From QHXW01 sp963752965 (GTDB taxonomy: Bacteria > Acidobacteriota > Terriglobia > Bryobacterales > Bryobacteraceae), in the NCBI GenBank assembly GCA_963752965.1, contig CAVWAJ010000008.1:248001-312000 (forward strand): 64,000 nucleotides of DNA, in the 5' to 3' direction. This document shows, in pieces, positions 42,857-50,890 of this stretch. The position numbers were made by a program, and so were the translations under genes. Under the pieces are notes generated by a model. The model worked only from the letters and a program-made list of their open reading frames with translations. It made no database searches and had not been told where the DNA came from. Numbering within the stretch: position 1 is the stretch's first letter; each line of letters opens with the position of its first letter.

Positions 42857-44902
42857 TCAGGTTAGTGTTCCGGCCGCCATCGGCATGGACCGCGGGCGTT
42901 TACCAGTCGCGGCGAAAATAGCATTGCCAACCGCCGGCGCGAGACCGACGATGGGGGTTTCTCCGGCTCCGGCGGAAGGCAGGTCTTTGCGATCGACGAG
43001 CACGGTCTCGATCACGGGTACGTCGCTGAAACGGGGTACGCGGTAGCGGGAGAACATCGGATTGAGGATCTTCCCGTCGGCGAAGTGCAGTTGCTCGAAC
43101 AACGCGCCGCCGATGGCCATCACAATTGCACCCTCCACCTGGTTGCGCAAATGATCGGGGTTCACGACGGCGCCGCACTCGAACGCCTGCACCGCGCGCA
43201 GAATCTTCGGCCGTCCGCCTTCGATGGCGACTTCGGCGCACATCGCCAGGTAGCTGCCCTTTTCGAACCCGATCGATAATCCGGCATTCTTCCGCTTGCC
43301 CCAGCCGAATTTCTCCGCCGCGGCCTGGAGCACGGCGCGCTGGCGCTCATCTTTGAGATTCTTCAGGCGGAATTCGAGAGGATCAATGCCAACAGCGTGG
43401 GCCAGATCATCGATATGGCTTTCGCGCGCGAAGTGATTGGCGGTCGCGGCCAGCCCGCGGTATGAACCCTGGCGCAGCGGCGATTTCGAAGGATGAAAGA
43501 CCATCTGGCGGTTGGGAATGTCGTAGGTGACCTGCATTCCCGATGACCCGGAATTGTAGTTGTGAAATTCCCACGCGCTGATGTGGCCGTCCGCGCGTAC
43601 GCCGGCGGAAATGTCGATCACGCCGCCGGGACGAAAGTAGCTCCAGGTGAACTCTTCCTGGCGCGTCCAGACCACCTTTACGGGCTTCCCGGCGGCCTTG
43701 GCGAGACGTGCGGCTTCAATGGCGCACTCGCCCGAGTGCTTGCCGCCGTAACCGGAGCCGGTATCGGGCACGATGACGCGGATGCGTTCCTGCGCAATGC
43801 TCAACGCCGATGCCAGCTCTTCGCGAACACCGAACGGGCGCTGGGTCCCGGTCCACACGGTGAGCTTGTCGCCATTCCATTCGGCCACGGCGGCGCGCGG
43901 TTCGAGAGGAATGTGCGCAATGTACGCGATGGTGTATGTGGCGGCGACTTTGTGGTCCGCTTCTGCCATGCCGCGCTCGATGGAGCCGCGGGCATCGCGA
44001 TCCTCGCCGGCTTCGGCATTGGCTTTGATGTAGCTGAAGAAGTCGCGATCCGAGGGTTGCTGTTCGCTCTTCCACTCGGCTTTGAGCGCGGCCAGAGCGC
44101 GTTCGGCGGTCTCGGCGTCGGGCGCCGCCACAGCGGCGAATTCGCCTTCGCGAGCGACGGCGACACCGGGAATCTGTGTGGCAGCAGAATCGTCGAAGCT
44201 CGTGAGCGTGGCGCCAAACGCCACCGGACGAAGCACCTTGCCGTATAGCATCCCGGGACGCTTGACATCGGTTGAGTAGCGGTGATGGCCAGTTACGAAC
44301 TCGCGGCCGTCGACTTTGGGGATGGCGTGGCCCGCGACTTTCCACTCGAGCGCGGGTGTGAGTTTGGGCTCCCCGTGGATCGACTGGACGAACTGGCGTC
44401 CGTGCATTAGCTCGCTGAAGCCCGCGGTGTGACCGTTGCCGATGACCTTGCCGTCCGCCACCTGCACAGTGCCGCGATCTACTTTCCATTCGGAGGCGGC
44501 GAGATCCACCAGCGCCTCACGGGCGGCGGCCGCGGCCTTGCGAAGTTGTGGCGCCATGGTGGGCGTGGTGCGGCTGCCGAAGGTGCCCATGTCGAAAGGC
44601 GTGAGGTCGGTATCGGCCATCAGCATTTTGATGCTGGCCACGGGCGCGTGCAGCTCTTCAGCGACTGCTTGGGCGAGCGACGTGCGGATGTTCTGGCCCA
44701 CCTCGGTTTTGCCGGTGAAAACAGTGACACCGCCAGCTTCCCCGATGTGCAGCCATGCGGAGATCTCTGCCGGGCGAGCATCGCCACCCTGAGACCGGCG
44801 TCCGGATTCCTGCGCGTCGGCGGGTTCATCGATCACGCACAAAACAACGATTCCGCCACCGAGAGTGGCGAGAAATTCGCGACGCGTGGAGGCGGAGGTC
44901 AT
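42857..44902 (-). CDS. Molybdenum hydroxylase large subunit (isoquinoline 1-oxidoreductase beta type)
   Basis: The 681-aa subunit begins with a twin-arginine signal (TRREFLATLGGG, R7-R8), then carries the aldehyde oxidase/xanthine dehydrogenase molybdopterin-binding domains (GKTEVGQNIRTSLAQ, GSGYGGKHSGECAIEAARLA, FECGAVVNPDHLRNQ) and the catalytic Glu region in PSAGAGETPI. It should hydroxylate an aromatic N-heterocycle or aldehyde in the periplasm. The ATG at 44902 overlaps the small-subunit stop by 4 nt. No cytochrome or FAD subunit adjoins. Confidence 0.9.
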   Translation of the reverse strand: MTSASTRREFLATLGGGIVVLCVIDEPADAQESGRRSQGGDARPAEISAWLHIGEAGGVTVFTGKTEVGQNIRTSLAQAVAEELHAPVASIKMLMADTDLTPFDMGTFGSRTTPTMAPQLRKAAAAAREALVDLAASEWKVDRGTVQVADGKVIGNGHTAGFSELMHGRQFVQSIHGEPKLTPALEWKVAGHAIPKVDGREFVTGHHRYSTDVKRPGMLYGKVLRPVAFGATLTSFDDSAATQIPGVAVAREGEFAAVAAPDAETAERALAALKAEWKSEQQPSDRDFFSYIKANAEAGEDRDARGSIERGMAEADHKVAATYTIAYIAHIPLEPRAAVAEWNGDKLTVWTGTQRPFGVREELASALSIAQERIRVIVPDTGSGYGGKHSGECAIEAARLAKAAGKPVKVVWTRQEEFTWSYFRPGGVIDISAGVRADGHISAWEFHNYNSGSSGMQVTYDIPNRQMVFHPSKSPLRQGSYRGLAATANHFARESHIDDLAHAVGIDPLEFRLKNLKDERQRAVLQAAAEKFGWGKRKNAGLSIGFEKGSYLAMCAEVAIEGGRPKILRAVQAFECGAVVNPDHLRNQVEGAIVMAIGGALFEQLHFADGKILNPMFSRYRVPRFSDVPVIETVLVDRKDLPSAGAGETPIVGLAPAVGNAIFAATGKRPRSMPMAAGTLT

Positions 44903-45393
44903 GACGCCCTCTGCATGGTCTTCTGATGAAGTGCCGCGAGGCGAACCGCGGCGACGATGCGCGGATACGTTCCACAACGGCAGATGTTGCCTTGCATGGC
45001 GTGGCCGATTTCGGCGTCTGTGGGGCTGGCATTCTGGCCGAGCAGGGAGACACCGCTCATGATCATGCCGGAGGTGCAATAGCCGCACTGCATGGCGCCG
45101 GTTTCGAGAAAGGCTTCCTGGAGCGGATGCATGGCGCCCGCGTGCTCCAGTCCTTCGATGGTGGTAATGCGTTTGCCGGCGGCGGCCGATACACGGGTGA
45201 TGCAGGAGCGCACGGCTTGGCCATCGAGCAAGACGGTGCAGGCGCCGCACTGGCCTTCCCCACAACCGTACTTGGCGCCGGTGAGATCGAGATCGTCGCG
45301 CAGAACGCTGAGTAGGCTGCGGCCGGGAGTGGCGCTCACGCGGCGCCTGGTCCCGTTGACATGGAGTTCGGTGACCTGTTCCATGAAACTCAT
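44899..45393 (-). CDS. [2Fe-2S] small subunit of a molybdenum hydroxylase
   Basis: The 164-aa protein has a plant-type ferredoxin domain (GCGEGQCGACTVLL plus a fourth Cys in AVRSC) and a helical domain with the second cluster (QCGYCTSGM and ICRCGTY), giving all eight cysteine ligands. It passes electrons from the molybdenum site of the large subunit encoded directly downstream (4-nt overlap). It has no signal peptide, so it would be co-exported with its Tat-signal partner. The gene is divergent from cheW. Confidence 0.93.
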   Translation of the reverse strand: MSFMEQVTELHVNGTRRRVSATPGRSLLSVLRDDLDLTGAKYGCGEGQCGACTVLLDGQAVRSCITRVSAAAGKRITTIEGLEHAGAMHPLQEAFLETGAMQCGYCTSGMIMSGVSLLGQNASPTDAEIGHAMQGNICRCGTYPRIVAAVRLAALHQKTMQRAS

Positions 45394-45503
45394 TATGAAT
45401 CATCGGAGGGAACAGAGGGACAGGCTTGTAATTAAAGCTCAGGTCAATGCCGGCCGATAGGCTAATGGGGGACTGTACGTTCCACCTGTTATGAGGAGAT
45501 GAC

Positions 45504-46025
45504 ATGTCAACTACAGAGATTGCAGAGCCACAGAGCCGGACTGCGGGGAAAGCCGAAGACCTGGCGGGCAAATACCTGGTTTTTCACCTGGGCCGGGAGG
45601 AGTTTGGAATTCGAGTGCTTGAAGTTCGTGAAATCACGGGCATCCAGGACATCACGGCAGTGCCGCAAACGCCCGTGTTTGTGAAGGGCGTCATCAACTT
45701 GCGCGGCAAGATTGTTCCGGTGGTGGATCTGCGGCTGAAATTCGGCTTGCCCCAGCAGGAATACACCCAGCGAACGTGCATCATCGTGGTGCAGGTGGAG
45801 GTGGGTGCACAGCGCATGCTGATGGGGGTCGTAGTGGATGGCGTGGCCGAGGTGCTGAACCTGGCGGCGGGCGACATCGAAGATACACCCGATTTCGGTC
45901 AGGGCGTCGCGACGCCCTATCTGCTGGGCATGGCCAAGGTCAAGGGGAAGGTCAAGATTCTGCTGGATATCGATCAGGTGTTGAGCACGCAGGAGTTGCG
46001 GGGACTGGAGTCGGTGCTGCAATAG
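45504..46025 (+). CDS. cheW: Chemotaxis coupling protein CheW
   Basis: The 173-aa adaptor links chemoreceptors to the histidine kinase CheA. It shows the CheW fold: YLVFHLGREEFGIRVLEVREI, then VKGVINLRGKIVPVVDLRLKFG (with the conserved NLRG), and GVVVDGVAEVLNL. The N-terminal 20 residues are an extra polar extension. It sits just upstream of a chemoreceptor gene in the same direction, 67 bp away. No cheA or other che gene is present, so it works with a pathway encoded elsewhere. Confidence 0.94.
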   Translation: MSTTEIAEPQSRTAGKAEDLAGKYLVFHLGREEFGIRVLEVREITGIQDITAVPQTPVFVKGVINLRGKIVPVVDLRLKFGLPQQEYTQRTCIIVVQVEVGAQRMLMGVVVDGVAEVLNLAAGDIEDTPDFGQGVATPYLLGMAKVKGKVKILLDIDQVLSTQELRGLESVLQ

Positions 46026-47264
46026 CCACGCTGGCAACCATTCTGGCGAGGAGAACGGCTGTGACGTGAATGGCCACTAAGAGGAGAAAACTGTGCAATC
46101 GCAGATGACCATCGGTAAGAAATTGATGCTGGCGTTCGGCGCCGTGCTGGCGCTGACTCTGGGTTTGGCCTATTCGTCGCTGACGTCGATCAACACCTTG
46201 GGCGCAGAGTTGGACACTGCCGCCACCAAGACGGCAAAGAAGGCAGACCTGATGAGCCGGATAAGCTTAGGTATCGCCAACATGAGCCGGGCACAACGTG
46301 GGCTGGTTCTTTACTCGATGCTGAAAGACACATCGAAGGCGGAGCAAGTCGGCCGGCCGTTTCTAACAACCGCGGACAACATCGAGGCGCAGTTGGCCGA
46401 ATTGCGGCCACTGCTCGAGACGGAGCGTGCCAAACAGGCCGTTGAAAAGATTGCCTCGGCTCTAGTGGCCTGGAAGCCTCTGTATGGCGATTTGGCCGGC
46501 CTCTGCACCAAGCAGCAGTTTGATACCACCCTGACTGCGACTATCGACAAGATGGTCGACCTTGGCATCGAGGCGAGTAAGGCAGCCGACGAGTTGGCAC
46601 AGACTCAGCGGGAGCTGTTTGCGGCCTCCGCCCGAAAGGCCACCGAGGAGACCTCGCACAGCCACTGGATCGCCTTTGTGCTGATCGGCGTCTGCCTGGC
46701 TGTGGGCGCGGTCGTGTTGTTCATGATTCGGCAAATCAACAGCGCGCTCCGGCAGCTTGCCGACGAGATGGCCGATGGCGCCCAGCAGGTGGCAGCCGCC
46801 GCATCACAGGTCTCTTCCTCCAGCCAGTCTCTAGCCCAGGGGTCCTCCGAGCAAGCCGCGTCGATGGAGGAAACGTCAGCCTCCAGCCAAGAAATCCACT
46901 CCATGACGCAGAGGAACGCTGAGAATTCCCGTGTCGCCGCCGAAAATATGACCGAAGCCTTCCAACGGGTCGAAGAGGCCAATCAGAATCTCGAACAGAT
47001 GGTGGTCTCAATGAATGAGATCAACGCCTCGAGCGACAAGATCTCGAAAATTATCAAGGTCATCGATGAGATCGCCTTCCAAACCAACATCCTGGCGCTG
47101 AACGCGGCGGTCGAAGCGGCGCGCGCGGGTGAAGCCGGCATGGGATTTGCTGTAGTGGCCGACGAAGTTCGGAATCTGGCGCAACGCTGCGCCCAGGCTG
47201 ACCTGCCCTCGATAATCTCTGCCAGTCATAATTGAGAAGCTCCAGCGAGGAAAGGAGCTTCGAG

Positions 47265-47540
47265 ATGAAGAAGGGCAAGCACCCAGAAGAACAGATCATC
47301 GGCGTGCTGAAGCAGGTGGAGGCAGGCCGGACGGTGAAGGAGGTCGCCCGGGAGTTGGGCGTCAGCGAGGCGACGATCTACACCTGGAAGAGCAAGTACG
47401 GTGGCATGGAAGTCAGCGAAGCGCGGCGACTAAAGGAACTGGAAGATGAGAACCGCCGGCTGAAGCACATGGTCGCAGACCTCAGCCTCGACAAAGAGGC
47501 ACTGAAGGCGGTGATCCGAAAAAACGGCTGGAGCTTGTAG
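47265..47540 (+). CDS. IS3-family transposase OrfA
   Basis: The 91-aa protein has a helix-turn-helix (EEQIIGVLKQVEAGRTVKEV, GVSEATIYTWKSKYGG) and a leucine-zipper-like C-terminus. It binds the IS ends and is made alone or as the start of the OrfAB fusion by a -1 frameshift. A slippery AAAAAAC run lies near 47518-47524, in the last codons of orfA, and the orfB reading phase continues from it through KKRLELVGLRQD. Confidence 0.9.
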   Translation: MKKGKHPEEQIIGVLKQVEAGRTVKEVARELGVSEATIYTWKSKYGGMEVSEARRLKELEDENRRLKHMVADLSLDKEALKAVIRKNGWSL

Positions 47541-47554
47541 GTCTGCGGCAGGAT

Positions 47555-48547
47555 GTGGCGTTGGTGATGAGCGAGTATGAATACTCGGAGCGCCAAGCCT
47601 GCAAGCTCATGTCCATGGATCGGACCACCTACCGATATCAGCCGCGGCCGGACCACAATGCCGAGTTGCGCAGCAAATTGATCGCCCTGGCGCGGCAGAA
47701 ACCGCGCTACGGTTACCGGCGTCTGTGCGCGCTGCTGGAGCGCAGCGGATGCCAAGCCAGCGCGCAACGGGTGTACCGCATATACAGCGAAGAACATCTG
47801 GCGGTACGAAGGCTGAAACGGAAGCGGCTGGTGAGACCGGCGCCGGAAGGCACGTTGTTGCACAAGCCCAACCAGGAATGGGCCATCGATTTCGTGTCCG
47901 ATGGCTTGGCCACCGGACGAGGGCTGCGCATGCTGACCGTCGTAGACAGTTTCACGCGCGAGTGTCCAGCTGTCGAGGTCGACACAGGCTTGTCGAGTGG
48001 CCGAGTGACTCGCGTGCTGGACTGGATCATCAGCCAGCGTGGGAAGCCGGAAGTGATTCGGTGTGATAACGGGCCGGAATTCACGAGCCGACACTTTATC
48101 GTTTGGTGCGAGGAAAGGCAGATCACGCTGCTGCACATTCAACCTGGCCGACCCATGCAGAACGGTCATGTCGAGAGCTTCAACGGGCGATTCCGTGATG
48201 AGTGTCTGAATCACAACTGGTTCACGACGCTGACGGACGCAAAAGAAAAGATCGAACGGTGGCGTATGGAATACAACGGGGAGCGGCCACACAGCAGCTT
48301 GGCGTATCGAACACCAGAGGAATTCGCCAAAGCCTGCTCTGAGCCCACCAACAGGATGGGGTTAACAACACCCATCCCGCCAGAGCCGCCCGTCGCAGGT
48401 GAGCGGTCGCAGAACGGTACTCACGGTCAAGGGTTCGCTAACGCCACGCCAAAAACCGGCGCGCCCTTGACCGCTGCGTGCCGTTCTGCATTGGAGGATG
48501 GTGCGACGGGCGGCTCCGACGGGATGGGAAAAGAGGAGTTACAGTAG
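47555..48547 (+). CDS. IS3-family transposase OrfB (DDE integrase domain)
   Basis: The 330-aa ORF holds the integrase core: D in WAIDFVSDGLATG, D in VIRCDNGPEFTS and E in GHVESFNGRFRDE. These are the DDE residues of retroviral-type integrases. The ORF is preceded by the frame joined to orfA through the AAAAAAC slip site, so it is probably made as OrfAB. The last 70 residues, after AYRTPEEFA, form a Pro/Gly/Ala-rich extension not needed for the core. No stop interrupts it. Confidence 0.93.
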   Translation: MALVMSEYEYSERQACKLMSMDRTTYRYQPRPDHNAELRSKLIALARQKPRYGYRRLCALLERSGCQASAQRVYRIYSEEHLAVRRLKRKRLVRPAPEGTLLHKPNQEWAIDFVSDGLATGRGLRMLTVVDSFTRECPAVEVDTGLSSGRVTRVLDWIISQRGKPEVIRCDNGPEFTSRHFIVWCEERQITLLHIQPGRPMQNGHVESFNGRFRDECLNHNWFTTLTDAKEKIERWRMEYNGERPHSSLAYRTPEEFAKACSEPTNRMGLTTPIPPEPPVAGERSQNGTHGQGFANATPKTGAPLTAACRSALEDGATGGSDGMGKEELQ

Positions 48548-49193
48548 ACCGAGCGTCTCAGTTACGGTTGGTAGAGAAAATCGAGGCAGGTCAAGGCGGC
48601 CAAGGATACCGCGGCTCTGATCGAGGAATCCATCGCCAAATCGAACGACGGTAAAACCAAGCTGGATCTGGTTGCCATCGCCGTGAACTCCATCACGGAG
48701 AGCGCCAACAAGGTGAAAATGCTAGTGGATGAAGTGAAGCTCGGCAGCGAAGAACAGGCGCGCGGCACTGACCAGGTGGCGAAGGCTATCACGCAGATGG
48801 AGAAGGTGAGCCAGACGACGGCGGCGAACGCAGAGGAGAGCGCCTCAGCCAGCGAGGAATTGAGCGCGCAATCGAATACGCTTCGGCAGATTGTGGTTCG
48901 CCTGAATGGCATGCTAGGCGGCGGCTCGGACACGCCCCGGCGAGTGTCTCATAAGAGCCGGCCGCCTGCCGTGCCCAAGACCCAAAGGGCCATGCCCCAT
49001 GCCGCGGCACCGAAAGCCCTGAGACCGATACAGGTCGCAGTTTCACCGGGGGGTAAGGACGAATTTCCGCTGGATGAGGATTTCAAGGAGTTCTAGCGGA
49101 CAACTTGCATCGCCCTCCCGCGTGGGTCACCATGAAATCTGGTAACGTGTTTAGCCGCCCGTGCGTCTGATACTAAAGCCTGAATCGAGTTTC

Positions 49194-50840
49194 ATGCGAC
49201 AACCTTTGGCCCTCGCGGTCGTGGTCCTGTTCCTTGCCGTCGACCTGCGTTTGCCAGCCCAGTATCCTCCCGGTGGCGGCTATCCGCCGGGCACCTATCC
49301 GCCAGGTACTTACCCGCCGGGAACCTATCCGCCGGGCACTGGTGGCGGCATACCCTTTCCCGGTCGTCATAAAAAGAAGAAGCAGGATGACCAGCAGCCG
49401 TTGCAAACTCTTTACGGCATGCTTCGGCAGTTGAACGACAAGACCATCGTGGTCGAAGCGCAAGACAGCCGCATTATGGACTTCAAGCGCCAATCCGACA
49501 CAAAGTTCCTCAAAAACGGAGACGCAATGAAGCCCGACGCACTCAAACCGGGCGACCATCTCATCGTCGAGTACCGTCAGGACGACGAAGGCTTCATGAC
49601 CGCCGTGAACATCACGTTGGATAAGGAAGGCACGTCGGCAGAGCGGGAGAAGGCCTCCGTGCCCGTCGAAATCATCGAGCCGGTGAGCCAAAGCCAAGCT
49701 CAGGATGACCGCCCGGTGCTGCGCCGCAAAGATGCCCCGCCGAACCAGAGCTCCGCGCCAAAACCGGATGCGCAACCGGCGCCACAGGCCGGTACGGCTC
49801 CTTCCGCGCCAACGAATGCCCCGAAGACCGCGCCCCCTGCCCCCCCCGCAGAACTTCCACCACCGGTTCCACCGGACGCGGGAATCGATTTGGATCACAT
49901 CCCCACGTCCACCAGTTCTCATCAGCCGGTCGATGATTCCGATAGCGGCCCGCCGCGTATCGTGCGCGGCAAACCGAAACCACAAAGAGCCTCCGATACC
50001 GAGGATGTCGCGCAGAATTCCCCGCCGGCTCCCGCCAACCAGCCGGCACCCGTGCAGGATACGCAAGCATCTTCTCCATCCTTGGTAGCGCAATCAGCCG
50101 AGCCGCCGATGGAGAGGCCAACGGTACTCGAATCGGGCCCGCCCGCCGATGCCCGGGTGGAAAAGGCGCGCGAAGCGGTGGCAACTTTCACCGAGACCCT
50201 GCCCGATTACGTCGTCACGGAGCAAATGGCCCGGTTCCAAAGCGTGACGCACGTCGTGAGTTGGCAACCGCTGGACATCGTTTCCGCGGAACTGGTCTAC
50301 GAAAAGGGTAAGGAACGTTACCGTAATCTGGCGATCAACGGAAAACCAGCCAAGGCGCAGCGCATGGAGGACATGCCCGGTTCCTGGTCCACCGGGGAAT
50401 TTGCTTCGGTGTTGCTGGACATTTTCTCGCCCGCCACCGCTACCGATTTCCGGTACCGCCGGACTTCGCGAAGCGGCGGCCGCGACGCTTTCCTCTACGA
50501 CTTCCAGGTCGACCGGGAGCACTCTCACTGGCAGATTGCAATGGCGTCGCAAAGCATACGTCCGGCTTACCGGGGATCGCTCTGGATCGACAAGGAAACG
50601 GCCAGGATACTGCGCGTCGAGATGCAAGCCGTGCGCACGCCCGAGGAGTTCCCCCTGGACAAAATCGAGATGGCCAGCGACTACGAATTCACGCGCATTG
50701 CCGATCACCCGTTTCTGCTGCCGGTTCATTCGGAAAACCTGATGTGCCAGCGCGGAACCAACATGTGCAGTCACAACGTCATTGACTTCCGCAACTATCA
50801 CAAATACTCTGGCGAAGCCACGATCGAGTTCGGAAAATAG
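49194..50840 (+). CDS. Secreted protein with a YPPGT repeat
   Basis: The product (about 548 aa from ATG 49194; GTG 49161 is an in-frame alternative) has a signal peptide, then four near-identical GTYPPGTY repeats and a Lys-rich patch. A first domain (about 70-145; LNDKTIVVEAQDSRIMDFK, TKFLKNGDAM) is followed by a long Pro/Ala-rich linker and a C-terminal domain (about 300-548; DYVVTEQMARFQS, RTSRSGGRDAFLYDFQV). The C-terminal half looks like acidobacterial secreted proteins of unknown role. A TonB-dependent receptor gene follows 50 bp downstream. Confidence 0.75.
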   Translation: MRQPLALAVVVLFLAVDLRLPAQYPPGGGYPPGTYPPGTYPPGTYPPGTGGGIPFPGRHKKKKQDDQQPLQTLYGMLRQLNDKTIVVEAQDSRIMDFKRQSDTKFLKNGDAMKPDALKPGDHLIVEYRQDDEGFMTAVNITLDKEGTSAEREKASVPVEIIEPVSQSQAQDDRPVLRRKDAPPNQSSAPKPDAQPAPQAGTAPSAPTNAPKTAPPAPPAELPPPVPPDAGIDLDHIPTSTSSHQPVDDSDSGPPRIVRGKPKPQRASDTEDVAQNSPPAPANQPAPVQDTQASSPSLVAQSAEPPMERPTVLESGPPADARVEKAREAVATFTETLPDYVVTEQMARFQSVTHVVSWQPLDIVSAELVYEKGKERYRNLAINGKPAKAQRMEDMPGSWSTGEFASVLLDIFSPATATDFRYRRTSRSGGRDAFLYDFQVDREHSHWQIAMASQSIRPAYRGSLWIDKETARILRVEMQAVRTPEEFPLDKIEMASDYEFTRIADHPFLLPVHSENLMCQRGTNMCSHNVIDFRNYHKYSGEATIEFGK

Positions 50841-50890
50841 CCGCCTGGCCGGAGCTGTAACCAAGGGACATTGAGAATCGCCCATCTTTC

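Larger units (their letters stand above)
47199..48593 (+). mobile_element. IS3-family insertion sequence (IS407-like ends)
   Basis: A 1395-bp element starting TGACCTGCC and ending GGCAGGTCA, with imperfect terminal inverted repeats of about 25 bp (47199-47224 and 48569-48593; one gap and three mismatches). It is flanked by AGGC on both sides (47195-47198 and 48594-48597), a 4-bp target duplication. TGACCTGCC ends and 4-bp duplications are, as I recall, features of the IS407 subgroup. It contains orfA and orfB in overlapping frames and interrupts a chemoreceptor gene. Confidence 0.92.
46093..49096 (+). pseudogene. Methyl-accepting chemotaxis protein split by an IS3-family element
   Basis: The gene reads from ATG 46093 to 47198, then an IS, then 48598 to 49096. 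Removing the element and one AGGC restores a 534-codon receptor: membrane segments at about 10-32 and 192-214, and a signalling domain with tip DEIAFQTNILALNAAVEAAR. The last residues DEFPLDEDFKEF include an FxxF ending that may serve as a CheR-binding pentapeptide. Insertion falls at codon 369, just beyond the hairpin tip, so the short product lacks the return helix and is probably non-functional. Its N-terminus is a paralogue of the CxxCH receptor at 1.4 kb but has no heme motif. Confidence 0.9.

Noticed and set aside
42857..45571. A 904-residue continuous reading frame for the molybdenum subunit
   Set aside because: The upstream 220 codons run antiparallel in phase to the small [2Fe-2S] subunit gene; the Tat-signal ATG at 44902 is the true start.
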